NCBI GenBank assembly: GCA_023409615.1
Contig: JAEYRF010000164.1
Location: 1-20,479 of the forward strand
DNA from: Bacillota bacterium
GTDB taxonomy: Bacteria; Bacillota; Clostridia; Acetivibrionales; DTU013
Direction of reading: 5' to 3'
Length of the DNA: 20,479 nt
Each line of letters starts with the position of its first letter. Within the stretch, counting starts at the first letter, position 1. This document shows positions 1 to 7,290 of the stretch, piece after piece. The position numbers were made by a program, and so were the translations under genes. The notes beneath the pieces are model-generated. The model searched no databases and was not told where the DNA came from. It was given only the letters and a program-made list of their open reading frames with translations.

Positions 1-191
1 ATTCTATAGCCTGGGAGTACTATCTTCCACTCGCCCCATCAACTAAGGACTGGGATGATACCAGGCTTCGCTCGCATTACCGCATGACTGTGACAGCATA
101 TAAGGGTAATGCTACAGCCACCTACGAAATTAATGATATTGATATAACAGGTAATATCTACGATCTGACATATATTCAGCCGAAGGATTAA
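1..191 (+). CDS. C-terminal fragment of an unidentified protein
   Basis: An open frame enters from the left edge (first whole codon at base 3) and ends at TAA 189-191, giving 62 residues. The fragment is rich in Tyr, Thr and Asp and ends in IQPKD. It has no membrane segment and no motif I recognise. The alternating polar/hydrophobic pattern in its last 35 residues suggests beta strands, as in the tail of a secreted or surface protein, but this is inference. Its start and size lie outside the window. The frame is taken as real because it is fully open from the edge and stops about 75 bases before the next ribosome site. Confidence 0.5.
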   Translation, partial: SIAWEYYLPLAPSTKDWDDTRLRSHYRMTVTAYKGNATATYEINDIDITGNIYDLTYIQPKD

Positions 192-266
192 TTTTGTCGA
201 ATTAATCATGTAGTTTCAGGCTTGCTCTTATGATAGAATAAATTTGTGAGTAACGGGGTGATTGAT

Positions 267-866
267 ATGGAAGATAAAGTATATGATCTGCTGGAGAAAA
301 TGTATGTAGATCTGAAGAGCGATATTACAGGTCTGCGGACAGAGTTTAAGAGCGGTATTACAGGTCTGCGGACAGAGTTTATGAACGATATTACAAGCCT
401 GCGGACAGAGTTAAAGAGCGATATTACAGGTCTGCAGATAGAGTTAAAGAGCGATATTACAGGTCTGCGGACAGAGCTGAAGAGTGATATAACAGGTCTG
501 CGGACAGAGTTAAAGAGTGATACGGACAATTTGCGGACGGAGCTGCAGTTAGAAATGCAGGAAAGCAGAAGAGAACTGAAGGCAGATATTCAAAGTACCG
601 ACAACCATATTATCAGATTGGAAAATGAATTCCACAATAAAATTGGAGCTATAAATGATAGTATGGAAATCGTCAAAGATGACATTAAAGATATCAAGGG
701 AGATGTTTCGGTATTAAAAGAAGACGTAATGAATATAAAAGGAGACATTAAAGACATCAAAGGAGACGTGGCTTATGTCAAAACCTGCGTTGATTCTATT
801 GATAAAAAGGTAGAAAAGCATGACATAAAAATCAAAGTAATCGAAGGCGGCAGATCCAAAAGCTAA
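267..866 (+). CDS. Tandem-repeat coiled-coil protein (hendecad then heptad)
   Basis: A 199-residue, highly charged protein with no membrane segment or cysteine-rich domain. ATG 267 is preferred over an in-frame GTG at 246 because GGGGTG (255-260) sits 6 bases upstream of it. After a short N-terminal helix, seven copies of an 11-residue unit (consensus KSDITGLRTEL) occupy 315-545, followed by a degenerate eighth. Hydrophobic residues fall at unit positions 4, 7 and 11, the 3-4-4 spacing of a hendecad coiled coil. From about base 670 the pattern changes to heptads (IKDIKGDV, NIKGDIKDIKGDV). The protein is probably a long parallel rod that oligomerises. Similar short repetitive coiled-coil proteins are common in Clostridia, mostly without known function. 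It stands alone, with about 250 bases before the next gene. Confidence 0.85.
   Translation: MEDKVYDLLEKMYVDLKSDITGLRTEFKSGITGLRTEFMNDITSLRTELKSDITGLQIELKSDITGLRTELKSDITGLRTELKSDTDNLRTELQLEMQESRRELKADIQSTDNHIIRLENEFHNKIGAINDSMEIVKDDIKDIKGDVSVLKEDVMNIKGDIKDIKGDVAYVKTCVDSIDKKVEKHDIKIKVIEGGRSKS
315..545 (+). repeat. Seven tandem 33-bp coding repeats
   Basis: Seven in-frame 33-bp units begin at 315, 348, 381, 414, 447, 480 and 513. Each encodes a variant of KSDITGLRTEL, and the DNA phrase acaggtctgcggacagag recurs nearly unchanged in several copies. The first three copies carry substitutions (Phe for Leu, MNDITS) and the last decays to KSDTDNLRTEL. Near-identity at the DNA level in the middle copies points to recent unit duplication, so copy number may vary between strains. 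Confidence 0.9.
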
Positions 867-1017
867 TCATGGGACAAGATTTGCTTGCCGAATAGAGGGA
901 TGATGCGTATATGACAATTAGCGAATAGAAGCAGAATCTTACCATTTGATGTTTGTTTCATGGAAATTGGTATATGATTTAATTTGAGATACCGATTCTG
1001 CAATAGTATGCTCTTCA

Positions 1018-1046
1018 CAGACATTTCAGTATTTTTCAGGTATAAT
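1018..1046 (+). promoter_or_regulatory. Promoter of the DUF975 gene
   Basis: CAGACA (1018-1023), a 17-base spacer and a perfect TATAAT (1041-1046) lie 74 bases before the start codon at 1120. The -35 box matches 4 of 6 and the -10 box 6 of 6 of the sigma-A consensus. Confidence 0.5.
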
Positions 1047-1073
1047 TTTATGTAATGATATTGCACATTTCAT

Positions 1074-1101
1074 ATATGCTAATTAGTAGAGCATATTTTT
1101 T
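1074..1101 (+). terminator. Weak attenuator-like hairpin in the DUF975 leader
   Basis: atatgct (1074-1080) pairs with agcatat (1090-1096) across a 9-base loop and runs directly into a T tract (1096-1101). It lies between the predicted promoter and the ribosome site. The stem is only 7 AT-rich pairs, so it may be a leaky attenuator or chance. Confidence 0.25.
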
Positions 1102-1119
1102 GTAAAGTGAGGAGTCGAT

Positions 1120-1884
1120 ATGTGGTATAGAAGTGAATTAAAGGCAAGAGCCAAAGAGGTTTTAAGAGGGAACTACTGGAAAGCTTTCCTGGTCAGTTTA
1201 GTAATTGGACTTGCAACCGGTGGGGGCGGCGGCTCCGGAGGCGGTGGCAGTTCCTGGAGAAATTCATACAATAGCGGGTCGGGATTTGGCAATTGGAATG
1301 CGGAAGTTGCAGCGATTCTTGGTGTTATAGCTGTATTCCTTGGTATCATTATTATAGCTGCAATAGGGATTAGCATTTTTTTAATGGGTCCATTAGAGGT
1401 TGGAGGAAGAAAGTACTTTATCCAGTCTGCGCAACATTTTGACAACAGAAGATGTTTCAGATTTGCATTCGATGGGCAGAATTATCTTGGGATTGTTGGG
1501 ACCATGTTTCTGAGATCGATTTTCACCTTTTTATGGACTTTGTTATTTATTATTCCGGGGATTGTGAAGTCATATGCTTATAGAATGGTTCCGTATATAC
1601 TGGCTGATAACCCGAATATCGGTGCGAGCAGGGCAATCGAACTAAGTAACAACATGACCCGTGGACACAGATTTGATATGTTTATACTGGATCTGTCATT
1701 TATCGGCTGGTATTTGCTTGGCTTGCTGGTTTTCTTAATAGGCGGGCTGTTTGTGGCTCCTTATCAGTATGCGACAGATGCTGAGCTATATCTTGTCCTG
1801 AGGAGCAATGCTATCGAGAGCGGGATGTGTAACCTTTGGGAATTGAACCTTTATGATCCGAATCAAACGGAGTATAATGTATAA
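1120..1884 (+). CDS. DUF975 family integral membrane protein
   Basis: A 254-residue multi-pass membrane protein. Start ATG 1120 follows GAGGAG at about 1109-1114. The N-terminus (LKARAKEVLRGNYWKAFL) is the typical opening of DUF975 proteins: a short amphipathic helix leading into the first membrane segment. Further hydrophobic segments lie near residues 62-90, 126-147 and 187-212. The central motif IPGIVKSYAYRMVPYILADN and the following region on Ser/Asn-rich helix residues (ELSNNMTRGHR) fit the family. Residues 34-59, just after segment 1, form an unusual Gly/Ser-rich stretch (GGGGGSGGGGSS). The biochemical role of DUF975 is not established. It is separated from its neighbours by modest gaps and the next gene follows after 33 bases, so the two membrane proteins may be co-transcribed. 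Confidence 0.85.
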   Translation: MWYRSELKARAKEVLRGNYWKAFLVSLVIGLATGGGGGSGGGGSSWRNSYNSGSGFGNWNAEVAAILGVIAVFLGIIIIAAIGISIFLMGPLEVGGRKYFIQSAQHFDNRRCFRFAFDGQNYLGIVGTMFLRSIFTFLWTLLFIIPGIVKSYAYRMVPYILADNPNIGASRAIELSNNMTRGHRFDMFILDLSFIGWYLLGLLVFLIGGLFVAPYQYATDAELYLVLRSNAIESGMCNLWELNLYDPNQTEYNV

Positions 1885-1917
1885 TAGCTGGATTACATGG
1901 TGGAGAGGATGGTTTAG

Positions 1918-2718
1918 GTGGGTTTGATCGACAGGCTGGACAGAAAATATGGCAAGTACAGCATAAAGAATCTAATGCTGTATATTACAGTACTTAACGG
2001 GGTTGGCTTCATTTTGTCCTTCCTGGATAGAACGGGCACCTTTATCAGCAAGCTTACGCTTACTCCATCTCTGGTGATGGAGGGTGAGGTATGGAGGCTG
2101 GTGACATTTTTGTTTATCCCAATGAACTCCTCTCCCATATGGTTTCTCTTTACCTTATACTTTTACTACATGATGGGTTCATCACTTGAGCATGAATGGG
2201 GTTCCTTCAAATTCAATATATATTATCTTATAGGTGTGTTGGGAACAATAGGCGCAGCCTTTTTGGGAGGGAGCGAGCTTGCAACATACCTGAATCTGTC
2301 TTTGATTTTTGCTTTTGCATATCTGTTTCCAAACTTTCAATTGATGCTGTTTTTCTATTTCCCGGTCAAAATTAAGTATTTGGCTATTGTTTATGCATTG
2401 TTTCTAGTACTTCAATTCAGCTTCTCACCGCTTTTCGGCCTCATTACCGTTGGGGGCTCTATGCTGAACTTTCTGCTGTTTTTCGGAAAGGATATCATAT
2501 TCAGGCTGACTATGGGGCGTAAGGTGCATTATAAACAAAAAAGTTTCAAAGAGCAGATACCTAAATGGATTGTCCTTCATAAATGCGAGATATGCGGCAG
2601 GACCGAACTGGAGGATAAAAACCTTGAGTTCAGGTATTGCGCAGACTGTGAAGGAGATCACGAGTACTGCATGGATCATCTTTACACACATGAGCATGTT
2701 AAACAAGCTTCAGAATAG
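1918..2718 (+). CDS. Rhomboid-fold membrane protein lacking the catalytic His, with C-terminal zinc-type domain
   Basis: A 266-residue protein starting at GTG 1918, with GGAGAGG (1902-1908) 9 bases upstream. Residues 17-195 carry about six hydrophobic segments. The phrase GSSLEHEWGS (87-96) corresponds to the conserved loop E..WG of rhomboids. Rhomboid proteases need a Ser in GxSG and a His in the last helix. Here the corresponding place reads NLSL (126-129) without the glycines, and there is no histidine at all between His92 and His204, so the Ser-His dyad is absent. Residues 221-260 hold C223xxC226, C241xxC244, H248, C251xxH254, H258 and H260, consistent with one or two zinc sites facing the cytoplasm. 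I infer a non-proteolytic membrane adaptor, like derlin or iRhom proteins. The gene converges on the epimerase gene with 21 bases between stops. Confidence 0.8.
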   Translation: MGLIDRLDRKYGKYSIKNLMLYITVLNGVGFILSFLDRTGTFISKLTLTPSLVMEGEVWRLVTFLFIPMNSSPIWFLFTLYFYYMMGSSLEHEWGSFKFNIYYLIGVLGTIGAAFLGGSELATYLNLSLIFAFAYLFPNFQLMLFFYFPVKIKYLAIVYALFLVLQFSFSPLFGLITVGGSMLNFLLFFGKDIIFRLTMGRKVHYKQKSFKEQIPKWIVLHKCEICGRTELEDKNLEFRYCADCEGDHEYCMDHLYTHEHVKQASE

Positions 2719-2739
2719 TCTGTAGAAGTTATTGACAGC

Positions 2740-3891
2740 TTAGAGCTGGAACTCAGTCGGTTTGTTTTTTGTTTTGTTAAATTCATAAAGGATTGCATTG
2801 ACGATACGTTCGGAGGCAAACCCGTCACCATAGGGGTTTACTGCCTTCGACATTTTTTTGTATTCTTCCGGAGAATCAATCAGTTCAAATGCCAGTGTCC
2901 TGATGATATCTCGGTTCGTGCCGGCCAGCTTGACCGTACCGGCTGTAACAGCTTCAGGCCTCTCTGTTTCATTCCGCAGTACAAGCACTGGTTTTCCAAG
3001 TGAGGGAGACTCCTCCTGAAGTCCGCCTGAATCAGTCATTACCATGTAAGATATGGCCATCAGATTGTGCATATCCTGTACATCCGGCGGGTCAATCAGA
3101 TGGATGCGAGGGTTCGTGCCGAGTACTCTGAATACCGTTTCTCGAACGGCCGGGTTCAGATGAACGGCATATACAATGTTTATGTCCTCATAGCGGACTG
3201 CGATGTCGTTCAGGGCAAAGCAGATCTGTTCCAACGGCTCGCCGAGGTTTTCACGCCGATGGGCGGTAACAGTTATGGTTCTTTTGCCATTGAAATCAAT
3301 GTTTTTCAGCGAGGTGCTCTGAAATATATAATTCTGCTTAACTGTAGTCTTCAGGGCATCGATAACGGTATTGCCGGTAACGTAGATTTTATCCTGAGAT
3401 ATACCTTCACGAAGCAGATTGGACTTGTTTGTCAGGGTTGGTGCGAAATGATATTCCGCCAGTGCTCCTGCCAATTTACGGTTCATTTCCTCAGGGAAGG
3501 GAGAATACTTATCGTAAGTTCTCAGGCCTGCTTCTACGTGGCCAACAGGTATTTTGTGATAGAAAGCAGCTAACGCTGCCACAAAACAGGTGGAGGTATC
3601 GCCGTGTACCAGCACGATGTCAGGCTGTACGCTGTTGAATACACCGGACAGGCCTTCCAACGACCTTGTTGTAATCTGTTCCAGCGTTTGCCTGTCCTGC
3701 ATGATATTCAGGTCATACTTGGGCTTTATATCAAATATATCCAGAACCTGGTCAAGCATCTGTCTGTGTTGCGCTGTTACGCAGACAATTGTATCGATCT
3801 CAGACGATTTTTCAAGCTCCTTCACCAGCGGTGCCATTTTTACAGCATCCGGCCTGGTTCCAAATATGGGCATTACCTTTATTTTCTTCAT
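2740..3891 (-). CDS. wecB/mnaA: UDP-N-acetylglucosamine 2-epimerase (non-hydrolysing)
   Basis: A 383-residue cytoplasmic enzyme that interconverts UDP-GlcNAc and UDP-ManNAc, supplying ManNAc for wall teichoic acid linkage units or other surface glycans. The family motifs are in order: GTRPDAVKMAP (11-21), HGDTSTCF, HVEAGLRT, FPEEMNR, TAHRREN, DSGGLQEE and the C-terminal ETERPEAVTAGT. Length is normal for MnaA/WecB. ATG 3891 overlaps the stop of the upstream transferase gene (ATGA), so the two are translationally coupled, with GGAG inside the end of that gene as ribosome site. The pairing with a TagO-type enzyme supports a role in undecaprenyl-linked GlcNAc-ManNAc synthesis. No clear terminator was found in the 21-base gap to the convergent gene. 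Confidence 0.95.
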   Translation of the reverse strand: MKKIKVMPIFGTRPDAVKMAPLVKELEKSSEIDTIVCVTAQHRQMLDQVLDIFDIKPKYDLNIMQDRQTLEQITTRSLEGLSGVFNSVQPDIVLVHGDTSTCFVAALAAFYHKIPVGHVEAGLRTYDKYSPFPEEMNRKLAGALAEYHFAPTLTNKSNLLREGISQDKIYVTGNTVIDALKTTVKQNYIFQSTSLKNIDFNGKRTITVTAHRRENLGEPLEQICFALNDIAVRYEDINIVYAVHLNPAVRETVFRVLGTNPRIHLIDPPDVQDMHNLMAISYMVMTDSGGLQEESPSLGKPVLVLRNETERPEAVTAGTVKLAGTNRDIIRTLAFELIDSPEEYKKMSKAVNPYGDGFASERIVNAILYEFNKTKNKPTEFQL

Positions 3892-5054
3892 TTTATTGCT
3901 CCATCCGAAGGCTTTCCTTTGAGTTTACTCTTCTGCTTTGTACCGGCATCCGGAGACTGTTCTTTGTTAATGTCAATATCGTCCATAATTCCGCGGTCAT
4001 TCATATATTTGGCGCCGCCAAGGACAAAGACCGAGACAGCCAAAAGAAGAATTATTGCACTCAATGCGCCGCGGTCGGCCAGTACTATCGCACATAGGCC
4101 TAAAGTGGCGCTGGCAAGATACATGATCAATACGGACTGCCGCTGGCTTAAGCCCATATCAATCAGCCTGTGGTGTAAATGGCTCCGGTCGCCTTGCATG
4201 ATGGGCTTGCGGTTGCCAATTCTCCTGACGATGGCGAACAACGTATCAAAAAGTGGCAAACCGAGTACCAATAAGGGGATGGCTATGGAAATAGCCGCGT
4301 AGGATTTCATTGCGCCCTGTATGGACACCACCCCAAGCGTGAACCCCAGAAAAGCAGCTCCGGTTTCACCCATAAATATTTTTGCCGGGTTAAAATTAAA
4401 GGGAAGAAAGCCGAGTATCGAACCGGACAACGCCGCTGTGACCAGTGCAATATATATGGCAATGGCTGGTTCAAGATCTACTCTCAGCAGAGAAACAAAG
4501 AAAAGCGAGAGAGCGGAGATGGATGAGACGCCTGCCGCCAGCCCGTCAAGACCGTCAATTAAGTTGACGGCATTTGTTATCCCTACAATCCACAGGATGG
4601 TAAGAGGGTATGAAATATAGGGGCTGAGGATCATATAAGGGTCAGAACCGAATGGAGTCGATATAACAGTAATCCTTGTTCCCGATATCAATACAACAGA
4701 AATTGCCGCTAAAAGCTGAAAGGCCAGCTTCGCTTTGGCATTGAGTGTTCTGGTATCATCTATAACGCCCTCAAATACAATGATGCCAATACCTGTGAGC
4801 AGACCCAACAGTTCTTTGTTTGCTGTGAGCAGGTTGGAAGTGGTTAGCAGGTCGAATGCCAATGACACAATGAAGCCTGCTACGATGGCAAGTCCGCCTA
4901 TCAGAGCAATTGGCTTTTTATGCATTCTACGCTCATCCTTAGGTATATCGACAGCGCCAATCTTGAAGGCGAGCTTCCGAACGATAGGTGTTGCTGAAAA
5001 TGCTATGATGAATGCAAGTGCAAAGGTGATGATGTATTCATAAATATATGACAA
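3888..5054 (-). CDS. tagO: Undecaprenyl-phosphate GlcNAc-1-phosphate transferase (MraY/WecA/TagO family)
   Basis: A 388-residue membrane enzyme that transfers GlcNAc-1-phosphate (or a related sugar phosphate) from a UDP-sugar to undecaprenyl phosphate, the first step of teichoic acid or similar surface polymers. About ten membrane helices are visible. Cytoplasmic-loop signatures are VIDDTRTLNAKAKL (Mg-binding Asp pair), NAVNLIDGLDGLAAG, GETGAAFLGF and the late HxxHH-type loop GDRSHLHHRLIDMGLSQRQ, all typical of TagO/WecA and unlike MraY. The C-terminal 35 residues are a charged cytoplasmic tail. Start is TTG 5054, supported by AGGAAGGTG about 8 bases upstream. The downstream epimerase overlaps it by 4 bases; the upstream deaminase gene ends 14 bases before it. 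Choice of the symbol tagO over wecA is by Gram-positive context. Confidence 0.93.
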   Translation of the reverse strand: MSYIYEYIITFALAFIIAFSATPIVRKLAFKIGAVDIPKDERRMHKKPIALIGGLAIVAGFIVSLAFDLLTTSNLLTANKELLGLLTGIGIIVFEGVIDDTRTLNAKAKLAFQLLAAISVVLISGTRITVISTPFGSDPYMILSPYISYPLTILWIVGITNAVNLIDGLDGLAAGVSSISALSLFFVSLLRVDLEPAIAIYIALVTAALSGSILGFLPFNFNPAKIFMGETGAAFLGFTLGVVSIQGAMKSYAAISIAIPLLVLGLPLFDTLFAIVRRIGNRKPIMQGDRSHLHHRLIDMGLSQRQSVLIMYLASATLGLCAIVLADRGALSAIILLLAVSVFVLGGAKYMNDRGIMDDIDINKEQSPDAGTKQKSKLKGKPSDGAIK

Positions 5055-5068
5055 TGAGTTACACCTTC

Positions 5069-5506
5069 CTACAGTTTAACCACTCTTATACCGGATTCCT
5101 GAAGTAATTCCATTGCTAAATCATCCGGATACTCGCCGTTAAAAACAATTTTTTTAATACCTGCGTTAATTGCCATTTTAGCGCACAACACGCAGGGCTG
5201 GTGCGTTACATACAGGGTGCCGTCTTTAACACTTGTTCCCGAGTAGGCGGCCTGTACCAACGCATTCTGTTCGGCATGGATTCCCCTGCACAGTTCATGG
5301 CGCTGGCCGGACGGTATCTCCATTTTATCACGGATACATCCAAGCTCTGTACAATGCTTACATCCCACTGGAGCACCATTATAGCCTGTTGAGAGAATAC
5401 GCTTGTCTTTCACGATCAGCGCGCCTACCTGGCGTCTGATACAAGTTGATCTTGTCTTAACCAGTTCAACAATTTCCATGAAATACTCGTCCCATGATGG
5501 TCTCAT
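5069..5506 (-). CDS. comEB: dCMP deaminase (ComEB type)
   Basis: A 145-residue zinc enzyme converting dCMP to dUMP, a source of dTTP precursor. The cytidine/deoxycytidylate deaminase signature is complete: H77-A-E79 with Glu as proton shuttle, and P104-C105-V-L-C108 as zinc ligands. Extra cysteines and histidines at 49, 52, 57, 70 and 73 match the second zinc site seen in many dCMP deaminases. ATG 5506 follows CAGGAGGTG. In Bacillus the comEB name came from its place in a competence operon, but no competence genes are adjacent here. It lies between upp and tagO in the same orientation, suggesting one transcript for pyrimidine salvage and wall synthesis. Confidence 0.93.
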   Translation of the reverse strand: MRPSWDEYFMEIVELVKTRSTCIRRQVGALIVKDKRILSTGYNGAPVGCKHCTELGCIRDKMEIPSGQRHELCRGIHAEQNALVQAAYSGTSVKDGTLYVTHQPCVLCAKMAINAGIKKIVFNGEYPDDLAMELLQESGIRVVKL

Positions 5507-5546
5507 GGCGCACCTCCTGAATTACATTTATTAGACCCATGAATAT

Positions 5547-6176
5547 TTATTTTGTTCCAAACAGTCTGTCACCTGCATCTCCAAGGCCAGGTACGATATA
5601 ACCATGGTCGTTGAGTTTCTCATCTACTGCTGCGCAGTAAACTTCTACATCCGGGTGATCCTTGTTGATCCTTGCAATTCCTGCTTTTGCTGCAATCAGG
5701 CACATCAGCTTGATGCTCTTAACACCTCTGTCCTTGATAAACTGAATAGCTGCGGAGGCGGAACCACCTGTTGCCAGCATAGGATCCAGCACGACAATTT
5801 CTCTCTCGGCTGCATCTACCGGCAGCTTGCAGTAGTATTCTACAGGCTCCAGTGTTTCGGGGTCGCGGTAAAGCCCTATATGTCCTACCTTTGCCATTGG
5901 TACCAGGTTCAGCATTCCGTCGACCATACCGAGGCCTGCCCGTAATATTGGTACAATGCCGAGTTTCTTACCAGAAATTACTTTTGTCTTTGCAACGGCA
6001 ACAGGTGTTTCTATTTCAACTTCCTTTAACGGCATACTTCTTGTTACTTCATAACCCATCAACATGGCTATTTCCGAGACCAATTCTCTGAATTCCTTCG
6101 TACTTGTGTTTTTGTCCCTCAATAACGAAATTTTGTGCTGTATCAACGGGTGATCAAATACAAAAACTTTTTCCAT
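5547..6176 (-). CDS. upp: Uracil phosphoribosyltransferase
   Basis: A 209-residue cytoplasmic enzyme making UMP from uracil and PRPP, the main uracil salvage step. The PRPP-binding loop VLDPMLATGGSA lies at residues 129-140, and the C-terminal uracil-binding segment YIVPGLGDAGDR at 193-204. The N-terminus (FDHPLIQHKISLLRD) is characteristic and the length is exactly that expected. It follows rpiB by 15 bases, so the two are almost certainly co-transcribed; in Bacillus subtilis upp also lies downstream of the rpiB homologue ywlF, with glyA between. No PyrR-type attenuator is visible before it. Confidence 0.97.
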   Translation of the reverse strand: MEKVFVFDHPLIQHKISLLRDKNTSTKEFRELVSEIAMLMGYEVTRSMPLKEVEIETPVAVAKTKVISGKKLGIVPILRAGLGMVDGMLNLVPMAKVGHIGLYRDPETLEPVEYYCKLPVDAAEREIVVLDPMLATGGSASAAIQFIKDRGVKSIKLMCLIAAKAGIARINKDHPDVEVYCAAVDEKLNDHGYIVPGLGDAGDRLFGTK

Positions 6177-6191
6177 TTAACGTACCTCCAT

Positions 6192-6650
6192 TTATACATT
6201 TTTATTTAAATACTTGCTTTCTATACTTGCAAACTTGTCCACTCTTGTTTTGTGCCGCCCACCTAAAAATGAAGTGCTCAGCCAGGTGTCAACAATATCA
6301 ATAGCCAGGCCGGCACCGATAACTCTTGCGCCCAACGCAAGTACATTTGCGTCGTTGTGTTCGCGACTCATTTTCGCCATATAACTGTCTGTACAAAGGG
6401 CTGCTCTTATGCCGGGAACCTTGTTTGCGGCAATTGAAATGCCGATGCCCGTACCGCAGACAACAATTCCTTTCTCATGTGTTCCGCGGTTGACGGCTTC
6501 CGCCACCAACTGCCCATAATCGGGATAATCAACAGAAGTGGTGCAATCGCATGTCCCAAGGTCTTCGTAAGGGATACCTTTTTCTTCAAGATGTTTTACT
6601 ATTTCTGATTTTAAACTAAATCCTGCATGATCACTTGCTATTGCTAACAT
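6192..6650 (-). CDS. rpiB: Ribose-5-phosphate isomerase B
   Basis: A 152-residue LacAB/RpiB-family enzyme interconverting ribose 5-phosphate and ribulose 5-phosphate in the pentose phosphate pathway, feeding PRPP and nucleotide synthesis. Motifs: SDHAGFSLK (6-14), CGTGIGISIAANK with the catalytic Cys65, His98 in REHNDANVLALGAR. ATG 6650 follows GGGAGG. It corresponds to ywlF of Bacillus. It has its own promoter candidate at 6681-6708 and is followed closely by upp, a sensible pairing because ribose 5-phosphate yields the PRPP that Upp uses. Confidence 0.96.
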   Translation of the reverse strand: MLAIASDHAGFSLKSEIVKHLEEKGIPYEDLGTCDCTTSVDYPDYGQLVAEAVNRGTHEKGIVVCGTGIGISIAANKVPGIRAALCTDSYMAKMSREHNDANVLALGARVIGAGLAIDIVDTWLSTSFLGGRHKTRVDKFASIESKYLNKNV

Positions 6651-6680
6651 TTTTTAGCCTCCCAATCAATTTTATTATAT

Positions 6681-6708
6681 AGTATAGACAAAGTCAAAGC
6701 CGTATCAA
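6681..6708 (-). promoter_or_regulatory. Promoter upstream of rpiB
   Basis: On the minus strand TTGATA (6703-6708), a 16-base spacer and TATACT (6681-6686) lie in the short gap between ywlE and rpiB. Each box matches the sigma-A consensus at 5 of 6 positions. The predicted transcript would begin 20-30 bases before the rpiB start codon. Confidence 0.5.
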
Positions 6709-6714
6709 TATTTT

Positions 6715-7176
6715 TTAGCCAAGCCTTAGTTTTTCAATAAGCTTGTCTATAGCCTGTGCGATTTCTCGCGCACACTTGCTGTATTCCGACAGAGAGCCTC
6801 CATAAGGATCACTAATTCCGCCGGGGGTTCCATAGATATATTCTTTCAAAGCAAAAATCTTTTGATACGCTTCAGGACATCGAGCGAGAAGTTCCTGCCG
6901 ATGCCATGGTTCCATAGTCAGCACCAGAAAGGCTTCGTACACGTCGGCGCAGGTTGCGTTTCGGCTGGTGTGGGTGGACAGATCACTGCCCGGATAATCC
7001 ATGAGTGCAAGTACGGCATTCTTGCTTGGCGGTGAGGGGGATGATACTGCCAAACCTGCGGAAATACCCTCAAAACCAAATCCGGAGGGCTCCAGTGCGG
7101 CTAAACGGTTGAAAAGTGCGGCTGCCATTGGACTACGGCATGTATTACCTGTACATATGAAAAGTATTTTTTTCAC
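6715..7176 (-). CDS. ywlE: Low-molecular-weight phosphatase, protein-arginine phosphatase type
   Basis: A 153-residue LMW-PTP-fold enzyme. The P-loop near the N-terminus reads C8-T-G-N-T12-C13-R14-S15, and the general acid is the Asp in SDPYGG (Asp123). A Thr in the middle of the P-loop, in place of the Ile of tyrosine phosphatases, is the known determinant of phosphoarginine specificity in Bacillus YwlE, so this protein probably removes phosphate from arginines added by an McsB-type kinase. No mcsB is in the window. GTG 7176 is the start, with AAGGAG 5 bases upstream. It sits between sua5 and rpiB just as ywlE lies near ywlC and ywlF in Bacillus. A general LMW tyrosine phosphatase is the alternative. 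Confidence 0.88.
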   Translation of the reverse strand: MKKILFICTGNTCRSPMAAALFNRLAALEPSGFGFEGISAGLAVSSPSPPSKNAVLALMDYPGSDLSTHTSRNATCADVYEAFLVLTMEPWHRQELLARCPEAYQKIFALKEYIYGTPGGISDPYGGSLSEYSKCAREIAQAIDKLIEKLRLG

Positions 7177-7290
7177 GAGAACTCCTTATTATATCTTTCT
7201 ATTACTTCATTTTCGTCTTACTTTATCTATTCTGAAAAGCTGCATCTATATGTGCTTCTATCGGTAATTATATCTTCTTCTATACATCTC

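Noticed and set aside
206..529. Minus-strand frame of 107 residues with repeated RRPVISLFNS-like units
   Set aside because: It is the reverse of the 33-bp repeats in the coiled-coil gene; a repeat length divisible by three keeps the opposite strand open.
863..1066. Minus-strand frame of 67 residues
   Set aside because: No ribosome site, no protein character, and it overlaps the predicted promoter of the DUF975 gene.
2719..2739. Bidirectional terminator between the convergent rhomboid-like and epimerase genes
   Set aside because: No stem with adjoining T run could be found in the 21-base gap or just beyond it.
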